From Staphylococcus equorum (GTDB lineage Bacteria; Bacillota; Bacilli; Staphylococcales; Staphylococcaceae), in NCBI RefSeq assembly GCF_029531845.1, contig NZ_JAMBPV010000002.1, positions 124,001 to 188,000 of the forward strand: a stretch of 64,000 bases of DNA, read 5' to 3'. The translations under genes were made by a program, and so were the position numbers. Under the pieces are notes generated by a model. The model did no database searches. It was not told where the DNA came from and saw nothing but the letters and a program-made list of their open reading frames with translations. Each line of letters starts with the position of its first letter. Within the stretch, counting starts at the first letter, position 1. Below are positions 1 through 8,956 of the stretch, piece after piece.

Positions 1-22
1 GACTCCTGTTCAAACAGGAGTC
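1..22. terminator. Perfect hairpin, probable terminator of tyrA
   Basis: A 9-bp stem (GACTCCTGT / ACAGGAGTC) around a 4-base loop lies at the left edge, downstream of tyrA on the minus strand. The plus strand shows no T-run after it. The T-run expected for the minus strand would fall outside the window, so the direction is inferred from gene order. Confidence 0.5.
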
Positions 23-118
23 TCTTAAGCATTTCAAAATAAAATTTCGGTTTAAATATAATTATTTCTTGGTTAATACTTTAAGTACAGCATTAATGAA
101 GGTCACATACCGTTTTTA

Positions 119-1210
119 CTAGGCTATATAAGTATCAAAATCGCTTAGTGCTTCAGCACCTTTCTTACGATCTTCTGGGTTTTTAAAACTAATACGTAAT
201 GCACCATAAATATCTTCGCGTACTTCTAAAATTCTTAGGTTGCTTATAGAAATATTATGTAAACTCAAGATATTTGTAACTTTGCTTATCATACCCGATT
301 TATCCGGAATATCCACATATAGATCATACTCAATAGATAGCGCGCCTTGTGATTTAAGGGGAAGTTCATCACGATATATTTTAGCATCATTATAAAAATT
401 ATATAAGTCATCAGAGCTATCACGCTCAATGAGAGCAATAACATCTTCCATTTGTGTTTTCCATTCATTTAAAATAGTTAGGATAGTGTTTTTATTTTCA
501 ATCGTAATATCTCGCCACATAACAGGGCTACCACTCGCAATTCTTGTGATATCTCTAAAGCCACCAGCTGCAAGTGTTTTTATAAGGGTAGATTTATCGG
601 CATGTTTGGCATTTAAATGTACCAAGCTCGAAGCAATGATGTGGGGGACATGACTTACAACGCCCGTCACGAAATCATGTTCTTTTGGAGTTATAGAAAT
701 AAACTTCGCATCTGTAGTTTTTAGCAAACTTTGAATTTCTTCAAAAGCTGCGTCGTTAGCTGATTCGTTATGAACGAGTATATAAAATGCATTTTCAAAT
801 AAGTGTTTTTTAGCATTTAATACACCTGACTTATGACTACCAACCATAGGATGGCCACCAATCAGATGGATATCGTGTGATAAAAGAAGTTGTTCATATT
901 GTTGGATGGTTGACTTTGTACTGCCAGTATCTGTAATAATCACATTCTTTTTCATATGATAGTTTGGTAACTCTTGTAAATATTTTATCGTTTGTTGTAC
1001 CGGTGTTGCGTAAATGATGATATCTGCACTTTCAACGCTCGATTTATAATCTGTCGATTGAAAATCAATAATACCAATAGATAAAGCTTTATCTAATTGA
1101 GAGGTATCTGCATCGAAAGCTGTGATTTCTATATCATCATGATAATATCTTAAATTACTCGCTAGACTTCCGCCAATAAGACCTAAGCCAACGAAAAGAA
1201 TTTGTTTCAT
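119..1210 (-). CDS. tyrA: Prephenate dehydrogenase
   Basis: Oxidises prephenate to 4-hydroxyphenylpyruvate with NAD+, the committed step to tyrosine, in the cytosol. The 363-residue protein opens with a Rossmann glycine motif (G8-L-G10-L-I-G13), carries the family histidine motifs GGHPMVGS and VVSHVPH, and ends in an ACT-type regulatory domain (about residues 290-363) that would sense an amino acid. The start at 1210 was chosen over an in-frame codon at 1264 because the protein begins MKQILFVG as in the family and an AGAGGTG ribosome site sits nine bases upstream. It is a single gene, divergent from the dehydrogenase at 1447. A near-match to the CodY box lies just upstream of the ribosome site. 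Confidence 0.95.
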   Translation of the reverse strand: MKQILFVGLGLIGGSLASNLRYYHDDIEITAFDADTSQLDKALSIGIIDFQSTDYKSSVESADIIIYATPVQQTIKYLQELPNYHMKKNVIITDTGSTKSTIQQYEQLLLSHDIHLIGGHPMVGSHKSGVLNAKKHLFENAFYILVHNESANDAAFEEIQSLLKTTDAKFISITPKEHDFVTGVVSHVPHIIASSLVHLNAKHADKSTLIKTLAAGGFRDITRIASGSPVMWRDITIENKNTILTILNEWKTQMEDVIALIERDSSDDLYNFYNDAKIYRDELPLKSQGALSIEYDLYVDIPDKSGMISKVTNILSLHNISISNLRILEVREDIYGALRISFKNPEDRKKGAEALSDFDTYIA

Positions 1211-1231
1211 TGTGCGAATCACCTCTATCAA

Positions 1232-1246
1232 AATTTTCAGAATAGT
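1232..1246. promoter_or_regulatory. Possible CodY box upstream of tyrA
   Basis: The 15-mer AATTTTCAGAATAGT matches the CodY consensus AATTTTCWGAAAATT at 13 of 15 positions. It lies just upstream of the tyrA ribosome site, where binding would block expression. CodY represses amino-acid genes in staphylococci when branched-chain amino acids and GTP are plentiful; its action here is inferred. Confidence 0.4.
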
Positions 1247-1446
1247 AACATTGTAAAGCAGCAAATGTTATTTCGCAATATGCATAAACTCTGAAAATGA
1301 AGATTTAACTTACTAAGCAAGCTATAATTTAATGAATTGAGATATACTTTGTATGATGAAATGATATGAGATAATTCAATAAAGTTTTATATATGAAAAA
1401 AGAAAACCGAAATAAAAATTATTTAAATTATATAGGAGTGGTGGAA

Positions 1447-2379
1447 TTGAATATACAAAATATTTTGGTTGCCGGTCAATATGAATCTGCTTTTCAGCAA
1501 TATTTGCTGCATTTAGAAAAGTATAGTTTGCGTTTTCAATCGACTGACATGATTTCAGAAGATGATATGGAATGGGCAGATGCTTATGTAGGATTTGCTC
1601 CTAGTAATGCATTTCATCCTTCTAAGGTAAGGTGGACCCATGCGTTTAATGCTGGCGTAAATAATTTTCTATCAATAGATGGTTGGGAAAAATCAAATAC
1701 AACGTTAACTAGAACTGTGAGTGACTTTGGAGAAAAGATGAGTGAATATTGTTTGAGTTATATATTAAAAGACTTGCAACATCACAAATTACTTCAGGCA
1801 CAACAAAAAGATAAACTCTGGTCACCTAAAGCCCCAGCTGCCTTGAAAGATCAAACGATAACGATATTCGGCACTGGTGAAACTGGAAAAGTAATAGCAA
1901 AAGTTTTATCAGGATTTGGCACAACTGTGTATGGCATTTCAAGTAGCGGTGAAAATAAACAATACTTTAAGCAAGTAAATAGGTTAGAATCATCGAAACC
2001 ATTGATTGAACAATCGGATTATATTATTAGTACCTTACCGTTAACACAACGAACTGAAAACTTATTTAATGAACAAATCTTTAGATGTTTAGATAATGCT
2101 TATTTTATAAATGTTGGTAGAGGGCAGGGGGTTGATACAAAGCATCTTATAAATGCACTAGATTCTGGAAAAGTCAGACATGCAGTATTAGATGTCTTTG
2201 AGTCAGAGCCGTTACCAAAATCATCAGAGTTATGGCACAGGGAAGATGTTACGATAACACCACATATTTCAGCATTAACAGATTTAGATGATGCTATTTC
2301 ATGCTTCTGTAACACATTAGAGAATATAGAAAGAGATGAAACATTATCAAATCAAGTAGACTTCAGTAAAGGCTATTAA
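1447..2379 (+). CDS. D-isomer-specific 2-hydroxyacid dehydrogenase family protein
   Basis: NAD(P)-dependent 2-hydroxyacid dehydrogenase family; the substrate is not evident. The C-terminal half has the cofactor motif G-T-G-E-T-G (about residue 140) and the family signature ending VLDVFESEPLP, followed by TPHIS with the catalytic histidine. The N-terminal third is poorly conserved. A TTG start at 1447 is preferred: GGAGTGG lies nine bases before it, while the upstream ATG at 1393 has no ribosome site and adds a non-family extension. 310 residues. It is divergent from tyrA and is the left-hand neighbour of the lantibiotic cluster, from which it differs in base composition. Confidence 0.8.
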   Translation: MNIQNILVAGQYESAFQQYLLHLEKYSLRFQSTDMISEDDMEWADAYVGFAPSNAFHPSKVRWTHAFNAGVNNFLSIDGWEKSNTTLTRTVSDFGEKMSEYCLSYILKDLQHHKLLQAQQKDKLWSPKAPAALKDQTITIFGTGETGKVIAKVLSGFGTTVYGISSSGENKQYFKQVNRLESSKPLIEQSDYIISTLPLTQRTENLFNEQIFRCLDNAYFINVGRGQGVDTKHLINALDSGKVRHAVLDVFESEPLPKSSELWHREDVTITPHISALTDLDDAISCFCNTLENIERDETLSNQVDFSKGY

Positions 2380-2549
2380 ACTGTGACAAAAATATAAGTT
2401 ACTTGTGTTTTAAATGTACAAAGTATGATTTTTTTAGTGTCTCTTGATCGCAATAAAGTTTCATATTAAAAGTAAAGGGGTCTTTTATGAATTGAGACTA
2501 TTAATTTATAACATTCTTCAAAAAAATATTTTTTCAAAAAATGATATTG

Positions 2550-2555
2550 TATAAT
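2550..2555 (+). promoter_or_regulatory. Probable -10 box of the lantibiotic operon
   Basis: A perfect TATAAT lies 30 bases before the lanA start. No good -35 hexamer is visible 16-18 bases upstream (the 17-base position reads TATTTT), so an activator may be needed. An A6TAT6-type palindrome at 2521-2534 is just upstream. Confidence 0.45.
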
Positions 2556-2584
2556 TGGAATAAGAGGGGCAACGGAGGTAAAAA

Positions 2585-2797
2585 ATGAAAAAATTAAAAT
2601 TTGAAACTACTTTCGACAATATCCAAATAGAAGATTTTAAGTTAGATTTTGAAGAGAAAGAAATTAAAGACGTTGAAAAAGAAATGTTTGGTGAAATGGA
2701 TACTAAAACCATTACGACTACAAGGAGATTTATCACAAAGATTACGTGCCGAGGCTCATGTACATGTAACTGTACTTCAGTTTGTTTTGCAAGATAA
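2585..2797 (+). CDS. Class I lanthipeptide precursor (LanA)
   Basis: 70-residue prepeptide of a ribosomally made, lanthionine-bridged antimicrobial. The leader is acidic (about residues 1-48) and has F18-K-L-D21, matching the F-N/D-L-D box that class I LanB and LanC enzymes recognise. The C-terminus is rich in Thr, Ser and Cys: five cysteines at 55, 59, 61, 63 and 67 with threonine or serine at 51, 54, 58, 60, 64 and 65. If LanP cuts after R47-R48, the 22-residue core has Thr3 and Cys7, the ring A spacing of nisin and epidermin, but R8-G9 where nisin has Thr-Pro-Gly. A perfect GGAGGT ribosome site (2574-2579) precedes the ATG. lanB follows without a strong terminator. The opposite-strand frame here is a shadow. 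I do not recognise this peptide as a named lantibiotic; the cleavage site is inferred. Confidence 0.88.
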   Translation: MKKLKFETTFDNIQIEDFKLDFEEKEIKDVEKEMFGEMDTKTITTTRRFITKITCRGSCTCNCTSVCFAR

Positions 2798-2864
2798 TTC
2801 AATATTGAATTAATTTTCAAAAATATAGCCCCTCGTTACAAAAAACTGAGTAAGGATGACTTTT

Positions 2865-5732
2865 ATGATATGTATAAGTGATTATTTAATGATCAGAAAA
2901 TCAGCATTTAACATTTCAGACAGTTTATTATTATCAGATGAAAGTTTTGTGGAAATGAGTCTAAAAAACCAAATAAAAAGAATATGGAGCACGCCTGGAT
3001 TTAAAGAAGCTATTGCTATAGCATCAATAGAACTATATAAATCCTGTGCAAATATAGAAAAGAAAAACTCTAAGGCTATAAAAGATATACATAATAGTGT
3101 AATCAAATATTATATAAGGATGTGTACTCGAAGTACTCCCTTTGGATTGTTTTCTGGATTTTCAATTACAAAATTTGATGTTAATACAAAAAGCAATAAT
3201 CAAAAATTTAATTTAAAACCTATTTATAAAATAAGTGAAGAATGGCTAGAGAGTCTGATCTCTCAGGTTCTGTATACCACTAATATGATTAAATATTTAT
3301 CATTTAAATGTAATAAAAAAATTGATATAAAAAAGAAAACAATATCTAATTATTTTGTTCCAGGCGAAAAAAAACGAAACACTTCTATACACATTAACAA
3401 TAATACATTAAATAACTTTATATTAGAATATCTGAACGAAGAAAGAAGTTTTAATGAATTATTTTATACACTTAAATCTAACAAAATAAATATTACAGAG
3501 AACATTTTAATGAATTATCTTAAAGATATGGTAAAAAAAGGATTTATAATAACTGAATTACAAAAAAGCAACTTTAACAACATAAACATTGAAAAACTAA
3601 AATATCTTTTGAGAAAATCTGAAACATCCGAGGTTTATTTAAATATTTTAAATGACTTACTTTGGATTATAGAAAAACAGAGTTTTAATGTGAACGAATA
3701 CATCAAAATTGTAGAAGAATCTCAACAGTTAATACCTAAAATTTTACCTTTACAAGTGGATTCAATTTTAAATACTGATGTGAATTTAAATTCTTCTATA
3801 AAGAAAGAAATAAAAGAAATTGCTGAGGTTTACTATTTTCTAAATAATCATTGGGAAGTGAGTAATAATTATAATAAAGATTTTATGGAAAAATATGGTG
3901 TTAATGTTGGAGTTAATATCAAGAATTTAGCCTATAAAACTAAGCACTTAGGAGTAGAAAATAACGGCTCAATAAAAAGAAGAAATAATTTATTAACAGA
4001 CTTAGCTTTTAGTATCAATAGAGAACGAGAAGAAAGTGTTGATATCAGTGATTTTTATAATATAAAAAATATTAATTATCCATCACCAGCAAGTTTTGAC
4101 CTTTATTTTAAAATTTATGAAGATGAAATAGGTAATAGAACTATTTTTCCATCTGGAAATATTATTACAAATGAATCACATAAAACTTTTGGGAGGTTCT
4201 TAAAGTATTTCAAAGAATTAAATGAAGATCTATGCATAGATAAAAAGACGATTTTAGATAGTATATTTCCTAATAATATTAAATATGGTGTTTCGTTCAA
4301 ACCCATAGATTTTAAAGCATTAAATGTAACGAAAACTCCTAAGGTGTCCCCAGAAAATTTATACTTTAATTCTTTTGAAAATAATAATAAACTTGATAAT
4401 ATTTCAGTATATTGTAATGAAAAGGGAGAAATAAACATTTATGATACTACCGAGAAGAAGAAAGTACATTTACTAACAAATAATATGTTGAACTATAACT
4501 CAAGTGCACCAAGCATATGTCGGTTTTTGCTAGATAGTTCTGAGAATAATTATGTTAAATGCTATCCAATAAACAATGAAGATTTAGAAAATTTTGTTTA
4601 TTTCCCAAGAATTACATATAAAAATATAGTTTTAAGATTAAAAAAATGGAAGTTCAAATCAGAGAATAATTCTTATAGAAAAATTATTGAAGCATATAAT
4701 TGCGGATTTATGGATCGTTTTGTTACTTTAGTTCAATTTGATAATTTTATATTACTAGACCTCGAAGCAGATTATTCTAAAATTATATTAAAAAAAGAAT
4801 TAAAAGGTAAAGTTGAGTATATAGAATTTGAAGAAGCTAACCATCTTGTAAACAATAAAAGTAAATATAGTGAGTATGAATTTATTGTTCCTGTAAATAT
4901 AGTAGATGAAGATAAGAATAAAGAAAGTGAAATTAACCTTTTTAATGAATATAAAGATTATGAAAATAGAGTACTGACAATTAACGATGGACTACTCTAT
5001 CTTAAAATATACTTTATTTCAGGATATTCTGATGAACTATTAACTGAACTCCAAATGTACTTCACCAAAAAGAAAATATCAGATTACTTCTTCATACAAT
5101 ACCACGACCCATTACCTCACATTAGATTGCGTATAATCTCATCCTCTGAAAACATAATGGAAAATTTGAAAATAATAACTTATTTAAATCATTTAGATTA
5201 TGTGAAAAAGATTGAGATAGTAAATTATGAAAGAGAAATTGAGAGATATGGTGGAATTAACAAAATTGAAACTGCTGAAGAAATATTTAAAAAAGACTCA
5301 AAAAATGCATTGCAGCTAATCAAAGAGAAAAATAAAGAACAATTAGCATTTGCAGTAGGTTTAAATTATATAATTTCATTTTACGAAGAATATAAAGTGA
5401 ATGGAATTTATAATTTATTAGAAACAAAATTGAATAAAAAGGACTTTAAATTTTACAGAAAGTGGATTAAAAATAATGATGAATTTAGAATAAGTAAGTT
5501 ATTAATAGATAAGATTTTTGGGAAAAGTATGATTATAGAAGATATTAGAGAATTTAATAAAGGACTTGAAAATATATTACAAACGCCATACTTTTTAAAT
5601 ATTGTATTTAGTTTTATTCACATGTCTTATAATCGCTTAGGTATTGATAATCAAACCGAAGAATATATAAATAAATGCATATATATATATTTAAAAGAGG
5701 TATACTACAAATGGAAAAATTCGAAAAAATAA
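2865..5732 (+). CDS. Lantibiotic dehydratase (LanB), full length
   Basis: Dehydrates Ser and Thr of the precursor core to Dha and Dhb; class I enzymes use glutamyl-tRNA to activate the hydroxyl and then eliminate glutamate. The roughly 955-residue length covers both domains: the N-terminal glutamylation domain with the conserved motif RSTPFGLFSGF (about residues 90-100) and a C-terminal SpaB-type elimination domain with DPLPHIRLRI (about 745-755) and SFIHMSYNRLG near the end. ATG at 2865 is preferred because AAGGA lies eight bases before it; an ATG at 2856 is also open but has no spaced ribosome site. It overlaps lanC, implying translational coupling. Very A+T-rich, with codon use heavier in AAA, ATA and AAT than the flanking genes. 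Confidence 0.95.
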   Translation: MICISDYLMIRKSAFNISDSLLLSDESFVEMSLKNQIKRIWSTPGFKEAIAIASIELYKSCANIEKKNSKAIKDIHNSVIKYYIRMCTRSTPFGLFSGFSITKFDVNTKSNNQKFNLKPIYKISEEWLESLISQVLYTTNMIKYLSFKCNKKIDIKKKTISNYFVPGEKKRNTSIHINNNTLNNFILEYLNEERSFNELFYTLKSNKINITENILMNYLKDMVKKGFIITELQKSNFNNINIEKLKYLLRKSETSEVYLNILNDLLWIIEKQSFNVNEYIKIVEESQQLIPKILPLQVDSILNTDVNLNSSIKKEIKEIAEVYYFLNNHWEVSNNYNKDFMEKYGVNVGVNIKNLAYKTKHLGVENNGSIKRRNNLLTDLAFSINREREESVDISDFYNIKNINYPSPASFDLYFKIYEDEIGNRTIFPSGNIITNESHKTFGRFLKYFKELNEDLCIDKKTILDSIFPNNIKYGVSFKPIDFKALNVTKTPKVSPENLYFNSFENNNKLDNISVYCNEKGEINIYDTTEKKKVHLLTNNMLNYNSSAPSICRFLLDSSENNYVKCYPINNEDLENFVYFPRITYKNIVLRLKKWKFKSENNSYRKIIEAYNCGFMDRFVTLVQFDNFILLDLEADYSKIILKKELKGKVEYIEFEEANHLVNNKSKYSEYEFIVPVNIVDEDKNKESEINLFNEYKDYENRVLTINDGLLYLKIYFISGYSDELLTELQMYFTKKKISDYFFIQYHDPLPHIRLRIISSSENIMENLKIITYLNHLDYVKKIEIVNYEREIERYGGINKIETAEEIFKKDSKNALQLIKEKNKEQLAFAVGLNYIISFYEEYKVNGIYNLLETKLNKKDFKFYRKWIKNNDEFRISKLLIDKIFGKSMIIEDIREFNKGLENILQTPYFLNIVFSFIHMSYNRLGIDNQTEEYINKCIYIYLKEVYYKWKNSKK

Positions 5733-6964
5733 AATATCCATTAATAGGTTTTGACGAAATTTATTATAATAATATAAATGATAACCCGAAGATAATAACC
5801 GAAATGTATTATCATCCAGATTATTTCACTCTGGCAAATGGTATCTTGCCATGGATCATTTTAATGAGAAATAGACAATTGAATGAAAAAGGTAATTATG
5901 AGTTAGAAATACATGAGTTACTAAAAGGGAGGATAAATAGGAAAGTTATAAATCAGATTGATAATCCTGGGTTATTTAGTGGTATAGCTGGAATATTATA
6001 CACGTTATCTATATCAGCAAATGATAAAAGGTACGATAATCTAATACAAGGAATACTGCCTTATTTAGAGAAAAAGACATACAATAAGATAAAGCAATGT
6101 TACATAAATAAAATTAAGAAAAAAGTTAATGATTATGATTATGATTATGATTTGATAAGTGGGTTGAGCGGAATACTAAAATGTTATATAAATAGTTCTG
6201 TTAGAAAATATGTTCATAATAGTGAAATAATCCATGAAACTGCTCAATGCTTACAAAGTTATTTTAATTATAATGATTTTAGAAATATAGAAGATCTACC
6301 CTTTTATATTGAAAAAGAAAAAAACAAGTACAAGCCAACAAAAAATGGGCTTATCAATTTTTCGCATAGTCATGGGATTATGGGAATACTAAACGCGTTA
6401 AATCAATACTATGAAATCTTTGAAAAGAAAGAGACAAAAAAAGTAATTGAAAAAATATGTGAATTCGTAATTAATTTTTATAGTGAAAGTAGTTATTCAT
6501 GGCTTAAAAAGTTTTACAGTGGTAATAAGAAAATTTATGATTCACCTAATTACACTTGGTGTTATGGTGATTTAATTATGACTCAAACTTTTTATAAATC
6601 GGCAAAACATATAGAAAATAAGAGCTATATAAACATAAGTAATAAATTTTTTGACAATTTAAAAGATAAATATGAGTTATTACCCTCGCCTTCAATATGT
6701 CATGGGAAATCAGGTGTATTACTACAACTGTTAAATTTCAAACAATTTAATATGTCAGAATTATCCGACATTTATTTCGAGAAATTAATGGACGACTATG
6801 ATGATAATAACATTTATAAATTTAGAGATTGCGAAGAATATAGAGGAAGGAGATATTATATAGACAAGAACAACTTTTTAACAGGATCACTAGGCATCTA
6901 TTTTGTGATTGATTTATATTTTGGGCTAAAAGATCATGTTAAGTTGTCTGATCTAATCATGTGA
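5711..6964 (+). CDS. Lanthionine synthetase C family cyclase (LanC)
   Basis: Zinc enzyme that adds cysteine thiols to dehydrated residues to form lanthionine and methyllanthionine rings. The zinc ligands expected for LanC are present: a cysteine in WCYG (about residue 284) and Cys-His in CHGKSG (about 330-331); the upstream SHSHGIMG histidine motif is at about 218. 417 residues is normal for the family. ATG at 5711 is chosen because AGAGGT precedes it at a suitable distance; it overlaps the lanB end by 22 bases. A hexamer GATTAT is repeated in tandem near 6128-6152, giving Asp-Tyr repeats, a possible slippage site. Confidence 0.94.
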   Translation: MEKFEKIKYPLIGFDEIYYNNINDNPKIITEMYYHPDYFTLANGILPWIILMRNRQLNEKGNYELEIHELLKGRINRKVINQIDNPGLFSGIAGILYTLSISANDKRYDNLIQGILPYLEKKTYNKIKQCYINKIKKKVNDYDYDYDLISGLSGILKCYINSSVRKYVHNSEIIHETAQCLQSYFNYNDFRNIEDLPFYIEKEKNKYKPTKNGLINFSHSHGIMGILNALNQYYEIFEKKETKKVIEKICEFVINFYSESSYSWLKKFYSGNKKIYDSPNYTWCYGDLIMTQTFYKSAKHIENKSYINISNKFFDNLKDKYELLPSPSICHGKSGVLLQLLNFKQFNMSELSDIYFEKLMDDYDDNNIYKFRDCEEYRGRRYYIDKNNFLTGSLGIYFVIDLYFGLKDHVKLSDLIM

Positions 6965-8682
6965 TAAAAATGAAAATAACTAATTTAATAAGATTAGCCT
7001 CAATTTCAAAAAAGTTATTTGCATTAAGTTTAATAATATCGATAATATCAACACTGTTAGGTTTAATAATGCCTATATACTTAAAAGCAATAATAGACCA
7101 ATTTCAAAGGACGGGATTGGAGTCTTTAGATATAATTTTAATTATAGTTTTATTTATAAGCAGCGCAATCTTAGGATCAATTTCCTTATATTTATTTAAA
7201 TATATTGGTAGTAAATCTATGTTGAAAATTAGAAGTCGTATTTGGGAAAATGTTTTGAAATTAGATTTAGCAACTATTTATAAATATGAAAGTGGAGAAA
7301 TAATTAGTAGACTTAAAAATGATATTGAAGAACTTAATTATTTTTTTACTAATACCATACCAAATGCACTAAATTATTCTTTAGCCTTTTTAGGTGCACT
7401 CATTATGTTATTTATTTTGGACTATAAAATCATGTTTATAACTGTTGCAATTATCCCAATGGTTTGCTTAATAATATTCCCAATCGGAAATATTACATAT
7501 AAAATATCCTTAAAACTTCAAGATCAATTATCAATTTTTACGTCTAAGTTAAATAACGTTTTGACGAATATAAAGTTGGTGAAAGCTTATACATTTGAAT
7601 TCTATGAGTATAAAAGGATTAATAAAATAATGGAGAAAATACTTGAAGTAGAGTTGAAAGATGCAAAGGTCAAAGCTGTAATAGCACCAATCATGTCATT
7701 GGTTACAATAGGAACGATATTATTCATTGTAGGATATGCAACATTTAGAATCAGTAATGGCACACTTAGTACTGGTACATTTATCGCAATATTGTATTAT
7801 GTATTACAGGTAATCCCAGCTATTATTTCATTTACAACTTTATACAATGAAGTGCAAAAAGTAAGAGGTGCCAATGAAAAAATTAATGAGTTGCTATCTG
7901 ATGATAATTTAGAAACCGAAAAAATATTGTTTCATGAGGTTCAATTAGATTTACAAGAATTGAAAATCAGAAATATGACTTTTAAATTTGATAAAACTCC
8001 AATACTAAAAAGTATTAATTTAACAATAAAACCAGGAGAGACAATTGCTATCGTTGGACCATCAGGTTCAGGTAAATCAACACTTTTTGATTTGATTTTA
8101 GGCATTTATAAAGATTACACAGGTGAAATCATTTATGGTGATAAAAATATAAAAGATATTAATATAATTGATTGGAGAAACACCATAAGTTATGTTCCTC
8201 AAGAAAACAATATAATGAGTGGGACCATATTAGATAACATTATTTATGGTAAAAAAAGCATAGTGTGTTTTGATGCAATTCAGACTATTTGTAATAAATC
8301 AGATTTAATACAAACAGTTAGCAACTCTCCCAAAAACTTTTTGACTGCAACAGGTGAAAATGGAATATTTTTATCTGGAGGGCAAAGACAAAGGATTGCG
8401 TTATCAAGAGCTATGATGAAAGACAGTAATATTTTCTTGCTAGATGAATTTTCATCCAATTTGGATAGTCAAACTGAAAATATTTTGGTAGCTAATATTA
8501 CTAAATTTATGAGAAATAAAACTTGTTTAATTATAGCTCACAGAATGTCGACAATAAAAAATGTAGATAGAATCGTATTCATGGAAAATGGCTCTATAAC
8601 TGGGTTAGGAAGCCATCATGAATTATATAATTCACATAAGTTATATAAACTTTTTATTGATAGTCAAAATCGTTTTGAATAA
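6961..8682 (+). CDS. Lantibiotic ABC exporter (LanT), no peptidase domain
   Basis: Fused membrane and ATPase half-transporter of 573 residues that should export the modified peptide across the cytoplasmic membrane as a dimer. The first ~300 residues hold about six hydrophobic helices. The ATPase domain has Walker A GPSGSGKST (about 366), signature LSGGQRQR (about 471), Walker B IFLLDEF (about 493) and H-loop IIAHR (about 524). There is no C39 peptidase domain, so the leader must be cut by a separate enzyme, presumably LanP. The start overlaps the lanC stop: GTG at 6961 or ATG at 6970; neither has a clear ribosome site, so coupling to lanC is likely. Confidence 0.93.
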   Translation: MIKMKITNLIRLASISKKLFALSLIISIISTLLGLIMPIYLKAIIDQFQRTGLESLDIILIIVLFISSAILGSISLYLFKYIGSKSMLKIRSRIWENVLKLDLATIYKYESGEIISRLKNDIEELNYFFTNTIPNALNYSLAFLGALIMLFILDYKIMFITVAIIPMVCLIIFPIGNITYKISLKLQDQLSIFTSKLNNVLTNIKLVKAYTFEFYEYKRINKIMEKILEVELKDAKVKAVIAPIMSLVTIGTILFIVGYATFRISNGTLSTGTFIAILYYVLQVIPAIISFTTLYNEVQKVRGANEKINELLSDDNLETEKILFHEVQLDLQELKIRNMTFKFDKTPILKSINLTIKPGETIAIVGPSGSGKSTLFDLILGIYKDYTGEIIYGDKNIKDINIIDWRNTISYVPQENNIMSGTILDNIIYGKKSIVCFDAIQTICNKSDLIQTVSNSPKNFLTATGENGIFLSGGQRQRIALSRAMMKDSNIFLLDEFSSNLDSQTENILVANITKFMRNKTCLIIAHRMSTIKNVDRIVFMENGSITGLGSHHELYNSHKLYKLFIDSQNRFE

Positions 8683-8698
8683 CGGAGGTATGATATTC

Positions 8699-8956
8699 AT
8701 GGAAATTATAATGGACCTTTATATGGTTATAAAAGAAGAAACCAAAAAATACTTTTTAGTAAAAAAAATAAAAAAGAAATTTAAAAAAATAGCGCAAATA
8801 AATACGGACTTAAATAATTTATATCATGATAATAAAGAATGGTTCGAAAATGATGAGAAAATCATAGATAAAATCTTGAAAGTAGACATAAACAAGCATA
8901 GTGAACTGAACAAGCTGCAAGTATTTTTGGAAAGTTACTTAGAGCAGAATATATGA
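8699..8956 (+). CDS. Unknown 85-residue cluster protein, possible immunity or accessory factor
   Basis: Not recognised. A short, charged, lysine-rich and probably helical protein without signal peptide or membrane segment. It has a strong ribosome site (ACGGAGGT, nine bases before the ATG at 8699) and its stop overlaps the lanP start, so it is surely translated with the cluster. Lantibiotic operons of the Pep5/epicidin/epilancin kind encode a small dedicated immunity protein, but PepI has a hydrophobic N-terminus that this lacks. Immunity is therefore a guess based on position and on the absence of any LanFEG or LanI elsewhere in the cluster. Confidence 0.75.
   Translation: MEIIMDLYMVIKEETKKYFLVKKIKKKFKKIAQINTDLNNLYHDNKEWFENDEKIIDKILKVDINKHSELNKLQVFLESYLEQNI

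Noticed and set aside
2729..2794. Thiopeptide precursor, because the SCTCNCTSVC run recalls the SCTTC-type cores of micrococcin and thiostrepton.
   Set aside because: No YcaO cyclodehydratase, split dehydratase or pyridine synthase is present; the cluster has a full-length LanB and a zinc-type LanC, so it is a lanthipeptide.
2518..2820. Minus-strand 100-codon frame opposite lanA.
   Set aside because: No ribosome site and the sequence is the shadow of the precursor; lanA has a perfect ribosome site and leader motif.
8618..8956. Longer 112-codon version of the small cluster protein.
   Set aside because: The upstream ATG lies inside lanT with no ribosome site; GGAGGT points to 8699.
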